64,000 nucleotides of DNA, from NCBI RefSeq assembly GCF_014836545.1, contig NZ_JACSQS010000006.1, positions 111,018-175,017 on the forward strand. The letters are read 5' to 3'. Shown piece by piece: positions 31,972 to 41,444 of this stretch. Below the pieces are notes generated by a model. That model was given only the letters and a program-made list of their open reading frames with translations, had not been told where the DNA came from and did not search any database. Position numbers and translations under genes: made by a program. Positions within the stretch are counted from its first letter, which is position 1. Each line of letters opens with the position of its first letter. Source of the stretch: Stenotrophomonas lacuserhaii (lineage in GTDB: Bacteria > Pseudomonadota > Gammaproteobacteria > Xanthomonadales > Xanthomonadaceae).

Positions 31972-34011
31972 ATGAAAAAACTTCAACCAAAGCAGCCGCT
32001 GCCAACGGCGATCCTGGCGGCACTGGCGTGCGCGGCCGCCTTACCTTCGGTGGCAGTCGCGCAGGATGGAACCGCACTGACGTTGGGCACCGTCCACGCC
32101 CGCGCGACGGCGCAGCGGGAGCTGCCGGCACGCCTGGTGTTCACTTCGGTGGACGTCATCGGCGGTGACCTGCTGCAGCGGCAGAAAGTCGACCACAGCT
32201 GGGAGCTGCTGATGAACGCCCCCGGCGTGCAGGTGACCCAGTTCAAGATGGGCACCGATGCCGGCCGCTTCTCCTTCCGGGGCTTCAACGGCGAAGGCCG
32301 CATCAACGCGGTCAAGCTGCTGATCGACGGTATTCCCAGCAATGACAATGCTGGTGGGATGCCCTACCTGGATGCGGTGTTCCCGCTGGACATCAGTGCA
32401 CTGGAAATCGTCCGCGGCACCAACGATGCCCGCTATGGCCTGCATGCCATCGCCGGCGACGTGAACGTCCTGACCCGCCAGGGCGGCAACGATGGGCAGG
32501 CCAGCCTCACCGTCGGCAGCTTCGGTACCCGCGATATCCAGATCGCCAAGGGATTCGAAAAGGGCGCGTGGGCGCAGAACTATTTTGTCGGCTGGCGCGG
32601 CTCCGAGGGTGAGCGCGACCATGCCGAAGCCAACCAGCGCAGCTTCGCCGGCAAGTGGTTCTACAGCAACGAAGAAGACCAGTGGCGTGCGGGGCTGAGC
32701 ACCCGCTATTACAAGAACACCGCGCTGGAAGCCGGCTACCTGAATTACGCCGAAGTGCAGGCCAATCCAACGCAATCCCCCGATTACGCGCGCGATGACC
32801 GAAGTGAGCGCCGGACCGTGCAGACCTCACTGCATGCCGATGGCCAGCTGGGCAACGGCTGGAGCTGGAATGCCAAGGCCTACCAGAATGACTACCGCAA
32901 CCAGCGCTGGGTGACCTTCACCGCGGGCGGCGCACAGCAGGAGCGCTTCAACGACGAGACGCACCGCGGCGTGATCCTCAACACCACCTGGCGCCCTTCT
33001 ACCTCGCTGGCGGAGCTGGTGCTGGATGCCGGCGTTGACGCGCAGTGGCAGGACAATCTTGCCGCCCGCTACCGCACCGTGGCACGCGAGCGCCAGAGCA
33101 CCCTGCGTGACTGGAGCTTCGACCTCGACACGCAGGGCGCGTATGTGCAGGCCGTGGTCAAGCCGGTTGAAGCGCTCAAGATCGTACCGGCGTACCGGGT
33201 GGACCAGATCGACGGAGGGTTCCGCAACCGCACCGATGGCAGCCATGCACCCGCTTACCGCTATGGCCTCATCAAGCAGCCGAAGCTGAGCGCGTCCTAC
33301 GACCTGGGCGCCCGCACCGTGGCATATGCAAACTGGGGTCGCACGTTCCAGATCGGCAGTGGCAACGGTGCTTACCGTATCCAGGCCAACAACGTGCTGC
33401 CCTCGCGCAATGAAGGCTGGGAAAGCGGGCTCAAGTGGACGCCGCTGCCGGGGCTGCAGACCCGCGTGGCGTACTGGGAGCAGCGCGCATCGGATGAAGT
33501 GGCCACCATCCTGGGCGTCAACGGCGCGATCGGTGCCAATGAAGTCGGCAATGTCGGCCAGACGCTGCGGCGCGGCTGGGATGCCCAGCTGAGCTGGCAG
33601 GCCAACGAGCAGTGGCGGGCCTGGGGCGCGTATTCGCGCCAGAAAGCGGTGATCACCGTGGCCGACCCGAGCGCGCCGCAGACGCGTGGCAGGCAGATCG
33701 AGAACGTGCCGAACTGGCTGGCCAGTGCCGGCGTGGAGTACGCGCCGCGGGTGGACTGGAGCTTCAGCGCATGGGGCAACGGGCAGGGCGATTACTTCGT
33801 GGAACGGAGCAATACGCTCGGCCGTCATGGCGGCTACGTGCTGATGAACCTGAGCGCGACCTACCACGTGGACAACCGTAACCGCGTGGCCCTGCAGCTG
33901 AAGAACGCGACCGACCGTTTCTATGTCTATGCCTGGTATGACAGCGGTTCCTCCGGTTACTCACCCGGTGATGGACGCGCGCTCTACCTGAGCTGGACAC
34001 GGGATATCTGA
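31972..34011 (+). CDS. TonB-dependent outer-membrane receptor, metal-uptake type
   Basis: 679 residues. The signal peptide is MKKLQPKQ...PSVAVAQ; ATG 31972 is chosen over 31960 for this reason. The plug has APGVQVTQFKMGTDAGRFSF and ALEIVRGTNDARYGLHAIAGD; the barrel ends YLSWTRDI. It is a paralogue of the receptor at 2997-5042. The companion His-rich DUF2946 and PepSY proteins suggest import of a metal or siderophore with reduction at the inner membrane. One base separates its TGA from the next ATG. Confidence 0.85.
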   Translation: MKKLQPKQPLPTAILAALACAAALPSVAVAQDGTALTLGTVHARATAQRELPARLVFTSVDVIGGDLLQRQKVDHSWELLMNAPGVQVTQFKMGTDAGRFSFRGFNGEGRINAVKLLIDGIPSNDNAGGMPYLDAVFPLDISALEIVRGTNDARYGLHAIAGDVNVLTRQGGNDGQASLTVGSFGTRDIQIAKGFEKGAWAQNYFVGWRGSEGERDHAEANQRSFAGKWFYSNEEDQWRAGLSTRYYKNTALEAGYLNYAEVQANPTQSPDYARDDRSERRTVQTSLHADGQLGNGWSWNAKAYQNDYRNQRWVTFTAGGAQQERFNDETHRGVILNTTWRPSTSLAELVLDAGVDAQWQDNLAARYRTVARERQSTLRDWSFDLDTQGAYVQAVVKPVEALKIVPAYRVDQIDGGFRNRTDGSHAPAYRYGLIKQPKLSASYDLGARTVAYANWGRTFQIGSGNGAYRIQANNVLPSRNEGWESGLKWTPLPGLQTRVAYWEQRASDEVATILGVNGAIGANEVGNVGQTLRRGWDAQLSWQANEQWRAWGAYSRQKAVITVADPSAPQTRGRQIENVPNWLASAGVEYAPRVDWSFSAWGNGQGDYFVERSNTLGRHGGYVLMNLSATYHVDNRNRVALQLKNATDRFYVYAWYDSGSSGYSPGDGRALYLSWTRDI

Positions 34012-34012
34012 C

Positions 34013-35437
34013 ATGCAGACCACGCCTGCCCGCAGCCCGACTGATCGCTGGCGCTTCCATCGTGCAGTGTGGCGGTGGCACTTCTATGCCGGCCTGTTCG
34101 TGCTGCCGTTCATCGCATGGCTGGCGGTGACCGGCGCGGCGTATCTGTACCAGAAACCGATCGACCGCTGGATCCACCACGATCTGAAAGTGGTGCAGCC
34201 CGCGCACGGCATGCCCACATCAGCGAGTGCCCAGATCGCCGCCGTTGAAGCCGTCGCAGCAGGACGAACGTTCCGTTACACCCTGCCCGAGCGCGTCGAT
34301 GGGAGCGTGGAAATCGGCGTGCAGCAGGCCGATGGAGCGCGCGATGTGTACTACGTCGACCCCGGCACCGCGCGGGTGCTGGGCTCGCTGCCGGACAAGG
34401 GCACCTTCTCCGGCGTGGTGCGCAGGCTGCACAGCCTGGACCTGATCGGAAGCTGGGCCAGCGCGTTGATCGAAATCGCCGCAGGCTGGGCGATCCTGCT
34501 GGTGATCACCGGGGTTCTCCTGTGGTGGCCGCGCGGGCAGCGTGGCGGCGTCAGCAGCGTACGCGGGCGACCTGCCCAGCGCCTGTTCTGGCGTGACCTG
34601 CATGCGGTGACCGGCGTGTGGGTGGGTGCGGTGCTGCTGTTCCTGGCCCTGACCGGCATGCCGTGGTCGCTGCTCTGGGGCAAGCAGGTCAACGTCTGGG
34701 CAAACGGCCACGACGTTGGATACCCGGCTGGCGTGCGGGTGGACGTACCGATGTCCGACCAGCGCCTGGCCGATACCACCGCCACCAGCTGGTCGATGGA
34801 GCAGGCAAGGCTGCCGACCTCGCACGTCGCCCCTGCGCAGCACGCCGCGCCGCCACAGCAGCAGGCCCACGAGGGCCATGAAGGTCACGGCGGCAGGGTG
34901 TCCGGTGATCTCGCCCCGCAGCCCGGAGCCATCGGCATCGACGCCGCGCTGGAGCGCTTCAACGGGATCGGCATGGCACCCGGTTACAGTGTGGCGCTGC
35001 CGCGTGGCCCGATGGGGGTGTACTCCGCGTCGGTCTATCCGGAGCGGGTCAGCCTGCAACGCGTCGTGCACATGGACCAGTACAGTGGCCGCATCCTGCT
35101 GGACATGGACTACGCCGACTACGGCGCGCTTGGTCGGGGACTCGAATGGGGCATCAACGTGCACCTGGGCCAGCAATACGGCACCGTCAACCGGCTGTTG
35201 CTGCTGATGGCCTGCGCGGCAATCTTCCTGCTGTGCGTCAGCGGCGCGGTGATGTGGTGGAAACGCCGTCCCGCCGGTGGCATCGGCAGTCCTCCCCTGC
35301 CGCATGCGAAACGCACGGTCGCCATCGTGTTCGCGCTGCTGTGCATCGGCGGCATCCTGTTCCCGCTGATGGGACTGTCGCTGCTGGTCATCGGCGTGCT
35401 CGATTTCATCCTGACCCGCGGCTGGCGCAGCAGCTAG
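34013..35437 (+). CDS. PepSY-associated membrane protein, probable metal reductase
   Basis: 474 residues with four main membrane helices. The first follows RWRFHRAVWRWHFYAGLFVL, with a His pattern typical of heme-binding PepSY_TM proteins. The later ones are WASALIEIAAGWAILLVITG, VWVGAVLLFLALTGMPWSL and LLLLMACAAIFLLCVSG. A His-rich loop (HEGHEGHGG) lies in the periplasmic middle region. Such proteins act downstream of TonB receptors to reduce the imported ferric or cupric ion or siderophore. Its stop overlaps that of the convergent LysR gene. Confidence 0.85.
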   Translation: MQTTPARSPTDRWRFHRAVWRWHFYAGLFVLPFIAWLAVTGAAYLYQKPIDRWIHHDLKVVQPAHGMPTSASAQIAAVEAVAAGRTFRYTLPERVDGSVEIGVQQADGARDVYYVDPGTARVLGSLPDKGTFSGVVRRLHSLDLIGSWASALIEIAAGWAILLVITGVLLWWPRGQRGGVSSVRGRPAQRLFWRDLHAVTGVWVGAVLLFLALTGMPWSLLWGKQVNVWANGHDVGYPAGVRVDVPMSDQRLADTTATSWSMEQARLPTSHVAPAQHAAPPQQQAHEGHEGHGGRVSGDLAPQPGAIGIDAALERFNGIGMAPGYSVALPRGPMGVYSASVYPERVSLQRVVHMDQYSGRILLDMDYADYGALGRGLEWGINVHLGQQYGTVNRLLLLMACAAIFLLCVSGAVMWWKRRPAGGIGSPPLPHAKRTVAIVFALLCIGGILFPLMGLSLLVIGVLDFILTRGWRSS

Positions 35438-36327
35438 CGGCGAAACGCTGCTTCCTGCGCCCCGTCGTCGAAGCAGGAAATCAGCAGTTCGGTCAGCGCC
35501 CGCACCTTCAGCGAGGGGTGCGGGCCCGGCGGACGGATCACGTAGATACCGGCTGCCGGCGGCGGATAACGCGGCATCACCGGCACCAGCGTGCCAGCAT
35601 CCAGGTACGGCTGGGTGAGTCCATCGGGCAGCCAGGCGATGCCCAGCCCCGCCACCGCCGCGGCAATCAGCGCAGTGCCGTTGTCGGCCTTGAAGCGCCC
35701 ACGCGGATGCACGGTCACCACGGCATCGCCATCGCTGAACTGCCAGGCTTCGGTGCCCTGCATCAGCGCCTCATGCGCCAACACTTCGTCCGGCGTTTCC
35801 GGCGCGCCATGCGCCGCCACATACGCCGGACTGGCGACGAGCTTCCCGTACAGCGGTCCCACGCAGCGGGCGACCAGGTTGGAATCAGGCAGGTAACCCA
35901 CGCGGATCGCGCAGTCGAATCCCTCCGCCACCAGGTCTGCGAAGCGGTCGCTGTAGGACGCGTGCACATGCAGTTGCGGATGGCGCCGCGCCATTTCGGC
36001 GAACACCGAAGCGAAGTGGGTCGGGCCAAACGTCAGCGGAGCGGCAACCCGCAGGCGACCGCGCAGGTCACCACTGGGCAGGATCGCATCGCGCGCCGCA
36101 TCGATCTCCGCGCAGGCCTTCGCCGCATGATCGCGGAAGGTGGCACCGGCTTCGGTCAGCGCTGCGCCGCGCGTGGTGCGTGCCAGCAGCTGCACACCCA
36201 GCTCTGCCTCCAACCGGGCCAGCCGCCGGCTGACGATCGACTTGGACACATTCAACCGGCGCGCGGCAGGCGAAACACCCCCTGCGTTGGCCACTTCCAC
36301 GAACGTGCGCAGTTCTTCGATATCCAC
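35434..36327 (-). CDS. LysR-family transcriptional regulator
   Basis: 297 residues from GTG 36327, which has GGGAGG 6 bases upstream; an ATG at 36363 would add 12 residues but lacks such a site. The helix-turn-helix is VANAGGVSPAARRLNVSKSIVSRRLARLE. The effector domain has the usual LysR substrate-binding pattern (LRGRLRVAAPLTFGPTHFA). The divergent isochorismatase-like gene 160 bases away is the likely target. Confidence 0.85.
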   Translation of the reverse strand: MDIEELRTFVEVANAGGVSPAARRLNVSKSIVSRRLARLEAELGVQLLARTTRGAALTEAGATFRDHAAKACAEIDAARDAILPSGDLRGRLRVAAPLTFGPTHFASVFAEMARRHPQLHVHASYSDRFADLVAEGFDCAIRVGYLPDSNLVARCVGPLYGKLVASPAYVAAHGAPETPDEVLAHEALMQGTEAWQFSDGDAVVTVHPRGRFKADNGTALIAAAVAGLGIAWLPDGLTQPYLDAGTLVPVMPRYPPPAAGIYVIRPPGPHPSLKVRALTELLISCFDDGAQEAAFRR

Positions 36328-36486
36328 CGTGACCTCCCGGATCCACTCGCCAGCCTGACACACGCCGGGCCCGTCCCGCGTTCCGCATTGTGCGACACAG
36401 CTTGGCAGGAAAGGGTTCTACCGCCCCGGACGGGGGGATGACAAGGTTCGGTTTCGCTGCACACCCCTCGGCAACAGGATGACTCC

Positions 36487-37140
36487 ATGACCTTCCGCAA
36501 CGGCCTTTCCTCGCTGCTCCGCCCTGAAGATTCCGTGCTGGTGCTCATCGACCACCAGCCCTACCAGCTGGCAAACCTCAACAGCCACGACCCGCATGCC
36601 GTGGTGAACAACGCGACGGCGCTGGCCAAGGCAGCCAAGGCCTTCAAGGTGCCCACCATCCTGACCAGCGTGATCGCCGATCGCGGCGGGCTGATCTTCC
36701 CGCACATCACCGATGTTTTCCCCGGCCAGGAGGTCATCGACCGCACCTTCATCAATACCTGGGAAGACCCGAAGGTGGTCGATGCGGTAAAGGCCACCGG
36801 CCGCAAGCAGCTGATCATCGCCGGCCTGTGGACCGAAATCTGCGTGGCGATGCCGGTAATCCAGGCGCTGGGCGAAGGCTGGGATGTCACCGTGATCACC
36901 GATGCCTCCGGCGCGGTTTCGGTGGAGGCCCACCACGTGGCGATCCAGCGCATGATCGCGGCCGGCGCCAACATGATGACCTGGATGGCATTGGCCGCCG
37001 AATGGCAGCGCGACTGGGCGCGCACCGAGCACGCCGCCGAACTGACCGAAGTGCTCAAGCAGCACGCCACCGGCAGCGGAATCGCCTACCTGTGGGAACA
37101 GCAGCTGCTCAACACGCCGGTGCCGCCGAGCGCGGGCTGA
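36487..37140 (+). CDS. Isochorismatase-family cysteine hydrolase (YcaC-like)
   Basis: 217 residues. The catalytic Asp is Asp22 (LVLIDHQPYQL) and the nucleophile Cys119 lies in AGLWTEICVAMP. The C-terminal half matches the YcaC-like subgroup (VTVITDASGAVSVEAHH). Its substrate is unknown. It is divergent from a LysR regulator. Base composition and codon use are like the core genome. Confidence 0.85.
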   Translation: MTFRNGLSSLLRPEDSVLVLIDHQPYQLANLNSHDPHAVVNNATALAKAAKAFKVPTILTSVIADRGGLIFPHITDVFPGQEVIDRTFINTWEDPKVVDAVKATGRKQLIIAGLWTEICVAMPVIQALGEGWDVTVITDASGAVSVEAHHVAIQRMIAAGANMMTWMALAAEWQRDWARTEHAAELTEVLKQHATGSGIAYLWEQQLLNTPVPPSAG

Positions 37141-37171
37141 TACTCCGCGATCCGATCCGGGAAACCGGTAG

Positions 37172-37190
37172 CGCCGAGCCATGCTCGGCG
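37172..37190. repeat. GCCGAGC-type extragenic palindrome
   Basis: CGCCGAGCCATGCTCGGCG forms an 8-bp-arm palindrome 32 bases after the hydrolase stop. It belongs to the second repeat family of the window. Confidence 0.7.
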
Positions 37191-37207
37191 AGCGCGCGGC
37201 GCGGCGC

Positions 37208-37236
37208 AAAAAAAATGCCCGGCATGGCCGGGCATT
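37208..37236 (-). terminator. Intrinsic terminator of the DUF4870 gene
   Basis: AATGCCCGGC-ATG-GCCGGGCATT (37214-37236) has a 10-bp stem. On the minus strand it is followed by a run of eight T (A-run 37208-37215 on plus). It lies 41 bases downstream of the DUF4870 stop. Confidence 0.8.
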
Positions 37237-37247
37237 CTGTGCAGAGC

Positions 37248-37268
37248 GTGACGACCAACGGTCGTCAC
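37248..37268. repeat. REP-like palindrome
   Basis: GTGACGACC-AAC-GGTCGTCAC lies between the DUF4870 stop codon and its terminator, so it would be in the 3' untranslated part of that transcript. Confidence 0.75.
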
Positions 37269-37277
37269 CCACCGTGA

Positions 37278-37661
37278 TTACTTGATCAGGCGCAGGGTGA
37301 ACGGGTAGCGGTAGGCTTCGCCGTTGTTGGACTTCACTGCGGCGATGATGCAGAAGACCACGTTCAACACGCCGACCACCGGCATCAGCAGGGCGCCGAT
37401 GAAGACGATCATCAGCACCACGCAGATCGCCATGGCGATGGCGATGGTGATCTGGAAGTTCAGCGCTTCCTTGGCCTGGTCGGTGACGAAGGCCTTGCTG
37501 GCGTCGTCCTTGTTGATCAGCCAGATCACCAGCGCGCCGATGAACCAGGTGAAGATGCCCAGCAGGTGCGCGGCCAGTGCCATGGTGCGCTGGTCGGCCG
37601 GGGCCGGCTCCACGCTGGACGGCGGCGGCGGCGGGGCGGTGACGTTGTCGAATTCGCTCAC
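37278..37661 (-). CDS. DUF4870 family membrane protein
   Basis: 127 residues. A proline-rich N-terminus (APPPPPSSVEPAPAD) precedes three or four membrane helices (LAAHLLGIFTWFIGALVIWLI, FQITIAIAMAICVVLMIVF, VGVLNVVFCIIAAVK). These features match DUF4870 proteins, widespread small membrane proteins of unknown function. AAAGGAG lies upstream of the ATG. It is transcribed alone and ends at a strong terminator. Confidence 0.8.
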   Translation of the reverse strand: MSEFDNVTAPPPPPSSVEPAPADQRTMALAAHLLGIFTWFIGALVIWLINKDDASKAFVTDQAKEALNFQITIAIAMAICVVLMIVFIGALLMPVVGVLNVVFCIIAAVKSNNGEAYRYPFTLRLIK

Positions 37662-37746
37662 GGAAAACTCCTTTTAAGGTGTAGGGTCGGCGCGACCCAC
37701 TCCCCGTGGGCCGTCGCAGCCCGGCAAGAGTACGCCAATAACGACG

Positions 37747-39120
37747 TCAGTCGTTACCGGCGACCGTCATTTTGCCGATCAGGAGCGAGCCGATGGCGAT
37801 GTGCGAACGGACGTCCACGTCGCTGCCGATCGCCTCGATGGACTGGAACATGTCGCGCAGGTTGCCGGCGATGGTGATGCCGTCCACCGGGGACAGGATT
37901 TCGCCATTCTCCACGCGGAAGCCGCCGGCACCACGCGAGTAATCGCCGGTCACGCCGTTGACGCCCTGCCCCATCAGCTCGGTCACCAGCAGGCCGTTGC
38001 CCATCTGCCGGGCGATGGCATGCAGGTCCAGGCCCGGTGCGCTGGCGGCCACCTGCAGGTTGTGCACGCCACCGGCGTTGGCGGTGGTCTGCAAGCCCAG
38101 CTTGCGCGCCGAATAACTGCCTAGGATGTAGCGCTGCAGCACGCCATCGCGCACGATCGCCGAGGTCCGGGTCGCCACGCCGTCGCCATCGAAGGCGGCC
38201 GAGCGGCGGCCACGACGCAGGTGCGGCAGCTCGTCGATCTGCATCCAGGCCGGGAACAGGGAAGTGCCCAGGCTGTCCAGCAGGAAGCTGGACTGGCGGT
38301 ACAGCGCGCCGCCCGAAATCGCCGACAGCAGGTGGCCGACCAGACTGCGCGCCACTTCCGGTGCGAACAGCACCGGCATGCTGCTGGTGGCCATCGAACG
38401 CGGCTGCAGCCGGGCGATGGTGCGCTCGGCGGCCTTGCGGCCCACCGCGGCCGGGTCTTCCAGGTCCTCGCGGGCCAGCGCGCTGGTATACCAGCCATCG
38501 CGCTGCATGCCGTCGCCCTGCCCGGCAATCAGCGCCACGCTGATTGAATGGTGAGTGCCACGCTCGCGGCCGAAGAAGCCGTGCGAGTTGGCATACACCG
38601 ACAGGCTCTGCCCGGTCGATGCCGAGGCGCCATCGCTGTTGCTGATGCGCGCATCGCTGTCGCGGCCGGCCGCCTCACAGGCCAGCGCCAGGTCGATGGC
38701 CTGGTCGGCCTGCAGCGCCCATGGATGCCAGCTGTCCAGTTCAGGGAATTCGCGGGCCATCAGCTCGGCGTCGGCCAGCCCGGCGGCGGCATCGTCTTCG
38801 GTATGCCGGGCGATCGCGCAGGCCTGCTCCACCGTGGCCACCAGGCTGGACGGCTGCAGGTCGGCAGTGCTGGCGCTGCCCTTGCGCTTGCCGAAGTAGA
38901 CGGTGACCGCGATCCCCCGGTCGGCGGTGGATTCCACCGTCTCCACCTCGCCCAGGCGCACGTTCACGTCCAGCCCGCGGTCCTCGCTGCAGGACACTTC
39001 AGCCTGGCTGGCGCCCAGCCGGCGGGCGTGGTCCAGCAGCTGCTGGGAGATATCGGCAAGCTGTTCCAGCCGGGCCTCGGTGCCAGCGGCAGCGGCCGCT
39101 TCAGGGGCGATGACGTTCAA
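37747..39120 (-). CDS. pmbA: PmbA/TldE metalloprotease-like subunit
   Basis: 457 residues. It matches PmbA (TldE), partner of Tld[21 protein letters not shown] near the start, [15 protein letters not shown], and [16 protein letters not shown] near the end. Like known TldE it has no HExxH; the TldD partner supplies the zinc site. The heterodimer degrades unfolded peptides and processes microcins and gyrase poisons. tldD lies nearby at 39932-41377, on the other side of darP, an unusually close pairing. Confidence 0.9.
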   Translation of the reverse strand: MNVIAPEAAAAAGTEARLEQLADISQQLLDHARRLGASQAEVSCSEDRGLDVNVRLGEVETVESTADRGIAVTVYFGKRKGSASTADLQPSSLVATVEQACAIARHTEDDAAAGLADAELMAREFPELDSWHPWALQADQAIDLALACEAAGRDSDARISNSDGASASTGQSLSVYANSHGFFGRERGTHHSISVALIAGQGDGMQRDGWYTSALAREDLEDPAAVGRKAAERTIARLQPRSMATSSMPVLFAPEVARSLVGHLLSAISGGALYRQSSFLLDSLGTSLFPAWMQIDELPHLRRGRRSAAFDGDGVATRTSAIVRDGVLQRYILGSYSARKLGLQTTANAGGVHNLQVAASAPGLDLHAIARQMGNGLLVTELMGQGVNGVTGDYSRGAGGFRVENGEILSPVDGITIAGNLRDMFQSIEAIGSDVDVRSHIAIGSLLIGKMTVAGND

Positions 39121-39188
39121 TGCTTTATCCTGTACAGGTTGGGCCCGGCACTGCGCCGGGCGACGTATTTACGAAAGTAGGAAAGACG

Positions 39189-39785
39189 ATGCGCGGACGC
39201 GACGAAGAAACCGGTGAATTCCACGATAAAAGCCGCAAGCAGAAGCGCAACGAAGCGCTGGACGTGCTTGCGCTTGGCGAAAAGCTGGTTTCGCTGACTC
39301 CTGCGCAGCTGGCGCGCCTGCCGGTGCCGGAAGACCTGCTGCCGCACATCGCCGAATGCAAGCGGATCACTGCCCACATCGCGCACAAGCGGCAGCTGGC
39401 GTTCCTGGCCAAGCACATGCGCCGGGAAGAAGAGGCCACGCTGGATGCCATCCGCGAGGCGCTGGACGCCAACAGCGATACCGGCCGCCGCGAAGTGGCG
39501 ATGATGCACCGGGCCGAAGACTGGCGCGAAAAGCTGATGAGCGACGGCGACGCCGCGCTGTCCAAGCTGCTGGACGAATACCCGCAGGCCGACCGCCAGG
39601 AGCTGCGCACGCTGGTGCGCAACGCCCAGGCCGAGAAAGCCAAGAACAAGCCGCCGCGCGCCTACCGGGAAATCTTCCAGGTGCTGCGTACGCTGATGCT
39701 GCCGGCCGCGCTGGGGCTGATCGTGGCCGACAGCGGCGAGGACGCCGAAGCCGTGGAAGAAGACGCGGACGACAGCCAGGACTGA
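39189..39785 (+). CDS. darP: Dual-action ribosomal maturation protein DarP (YjgA)
   Basis: 198 residues from ATG 39189, with AGGAAAG 4 bases upstream. The N-terminus [20 protein letters not shown] and the all-helical basic sequence match the YjgA/DarP (DUF615) family, which helps late 50S subunit assembly. A C-terminal acidic tail ([15 protein letters not shown]) is added. It is divergent from pmbA with 68 bases between; that pairing is common in gammaproteobacteria. Confidence 0.9.
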   Translation: MRGRDEETGEFHDKSRKQKRNEALDVLALGEKLVSLTPAQLARLPVPEDLLPHIAECKRITAHIAHKRQLAFLAKHMRREEEATLDAIREALDANSDTGRREVAMMHRAEDWREKLMSDGDAALSKLLDEYPQADRQELRTLVRNAQAEKAKNKPPRAYREIFQVLRTLMLPAALGLIVADSGEDAEAVEEDADDSQD

Positions 39786-39790
39786 GGCCT

Positions 39791-39875
39791 GCGCTGCCGG
39801 GAAAGCCGCCGAGCATGGCTCGGCGCTACCTGCTTGCGCTGCCGGGAAAGCCGCCGAGCATGGCTCGGCGCTACC
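39791..39875. repeat. Tandem 40-bp GCCGAGC-type repeat, two identical copies
   Basis: The unit starting GCGCTGCCGGGAAAG and ending in the palindrome CGCCGAGCATGGCTCGGCG plus CTACC occurs at 39791-39830 and again, identical, at 39836-39875. It lies between the convergent darP and tldD genes. Confidence 0.85.
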
Positions 39876-39931
39876 GGGCAGGGATACCGCCGGGAAGCCC
39901 GCGGCGCTGCCGGGCAGGGGCACCGCTGGCA

Positions 39932-41377
39932 TCACGCCTGGGTGCCACCCACGGTGAGTCCATCGATCAGCAGCGACGGCTGGCCCACACCGACCGGTAC
40001 GCTCTGGCCGTCCTTGCCGCAGATGCCGACGCCCTGGTCCAGCGCCAGGTCGTTGCCGATCATGCGCACCTTCTGCATGGTCTCCGGGCCGTTGCCGATG
40101 ATCGTGGCGCCCTTCACCGGCGCGGTGATTCGACCGTCTTCGATCAGATAGGCCTCGGTGGCCGAAAACACGTATTTGCCGCTGGTGATGTCGACCTGGC
40201 CGCCGCCGAAGTTCACCGCGTACAGGCCCTTCTTGACCGAGCGGATCATCTCTTCCGGGTCATGCTGCCCGGCGCGCATGTAGGTATTGGTCATGCGCGG
40301 CATGGTCAGGTGCGCGAACGATTCGCGGCGGCCGTTGCCGGTCGGTGCCATGCCCATCAGGCGCGCGTTGAGTGAATCCTGCATGTAGCCGACCAGGATG
40401 CCGTCTTCGATCAGCGTGGTGCACTGGGTGCGCTGACCCTCGTCATCGATGTTGAGCGAACCGCGCAGGCCTTCCAGCGTGCCGTCATCGACGATGGTCA
40501 CCCCCGGCGAGGCCACCCGCTCGCCCAGGCGACCGGCATACACGCTGGTACCCTTGCGGTTGAAGTCGCCTTCCAGGCCATGGCCGACCGCTTCGTGCAG
40601 CAGCACGCCGGGCCAGCCCGGGCCGAGCACCACCGGCATCACGCCGGCCGGTGCGGGTACCGCCTCCAGGTTCACCAGGGCCTGCCGCAGCGCTTCGCGG
40701 GCGAAGGCTTCCGGACGGCCACTGGCAAACAGTTCGGTGTAGTCGTAGCGACCACCGCCACCGGAATAACCGGATTCACGACGGCCGTTCTGCTCCACGA
40801 TCACCTGCACGTTCAAGCGCACAAGCGGGCGGATGTCCGCGCCCAGCACGCCGTCGCTGCGTGCAATCAGGATGGTGTCCACGCCGCCGGACAGGCTCAC
40901 CATCACCTGCTTCACGCGCGGGTCGGCGGCACGCAGGTAGGCATCCAGGCGCTTGAGCACTTCCACCTTGGCTTCGTTGCCCATGCTGTCCACCGGATCC
41001 AGCGCCGGGTACAGCGCGCGCGCATCACCGCGCAGCAGGGACTTGCCGGTCTGCGCCCCACCCTCGCGCGAAATCGCGCGGGCCGAGTGCGCGGCGTTGG
41101 ACAGCGCGTCGCGGTGGATTTCATCGGAATAGGCGAAGCCGGTCTTCTCACCGGAAATCGCGCGCACGCCGACGCCCTGTTCGATGGAATGCGCACCGTC
41201 CTTGACGATGCCATCTTCCACGCTCCAGCTTTCGCGGCGGGCGTGCTGGAAGTACAGGTCACCGAAGTCGATGCCCGGGCCCAGCAGGTGGCCGAAGGTG
41301 TTTTCCAGGGTGCCTGCATCCAGCCCGGCGGGCTGCAGCAGGCGGTCGGTCGCGAGGGTAAGGGCGTTATCGGTCAT
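39932..41377 (-). CDS. tldD: TldD zinc metalloprotease subunit
   Basis: 481 residues, the length of E. coli TldD, when started at ATG 41377. The zinc motif is [13 protein letters not shown] (HExxxH). Further family blocks are [10 protein letters not shown] at the start, [12 protein letters not shown] and [13 protein letters not shown] near the end. With PmbA it forms the TldD/E protease. It is the last gene of a maf-rng-yhdP-tldD run on the minus strand. Confidence 0.95.
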   Translation of the reverse strand: MTDNALTLATDRLLQPAGLDAGTLENTFGHLLGPGIDFGDLYFQHARRESWSVEDGIVKDGAHSIEQGVGVRAISGEKTGFAYSDEIHRDALSNAAHSARAISREGGAQTGKSLLRGDARALYPALDPVDSMGNEAKVEVLKRLDAYLRAADPRVKQVMVSLSGGVDTILIARSDGVLGADIRPLVRLNVQVIVEQNGRRESGYSGGGGRYDYTELFASGRPEAFAREALRQALVNLEAVPAPAGVMPVVLGPGWPGVLLHEAVGHGLEGDFNRKGTSVYAGRLGERVASPGVTIVDDGTLEGLRGSLNIDDEGQRTQCTTLIEDGILVGYMQDSLNARLMGMAPTGNGRRESFAHLTMPRMTNTYMRAGQHDPEEMIRSVKKGLYAVNFGGGQVDITSGKYVFSATEAYLIEDGRITAPVKGATIIGNGPETMQKVRMIGNDLALDQGVGICGKDGQSVPVGVGQPSLLIDGLTVGGTQA

Positions 41378-41444
41378 GAGCTTCAATCTGGGGGCAGAAC
41401 GCGGCCATGGCAAGCCGCGTCATGCAGAGGGGAGTGCCGAGCGC

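Noticed and set aside
36388-36402. TTGTG-CG-ACACA-like palindrome as LysR site
   Set aside because: Arms are imperfect and it lacks a convincing T-N11-A; not strong enough to list as a site.
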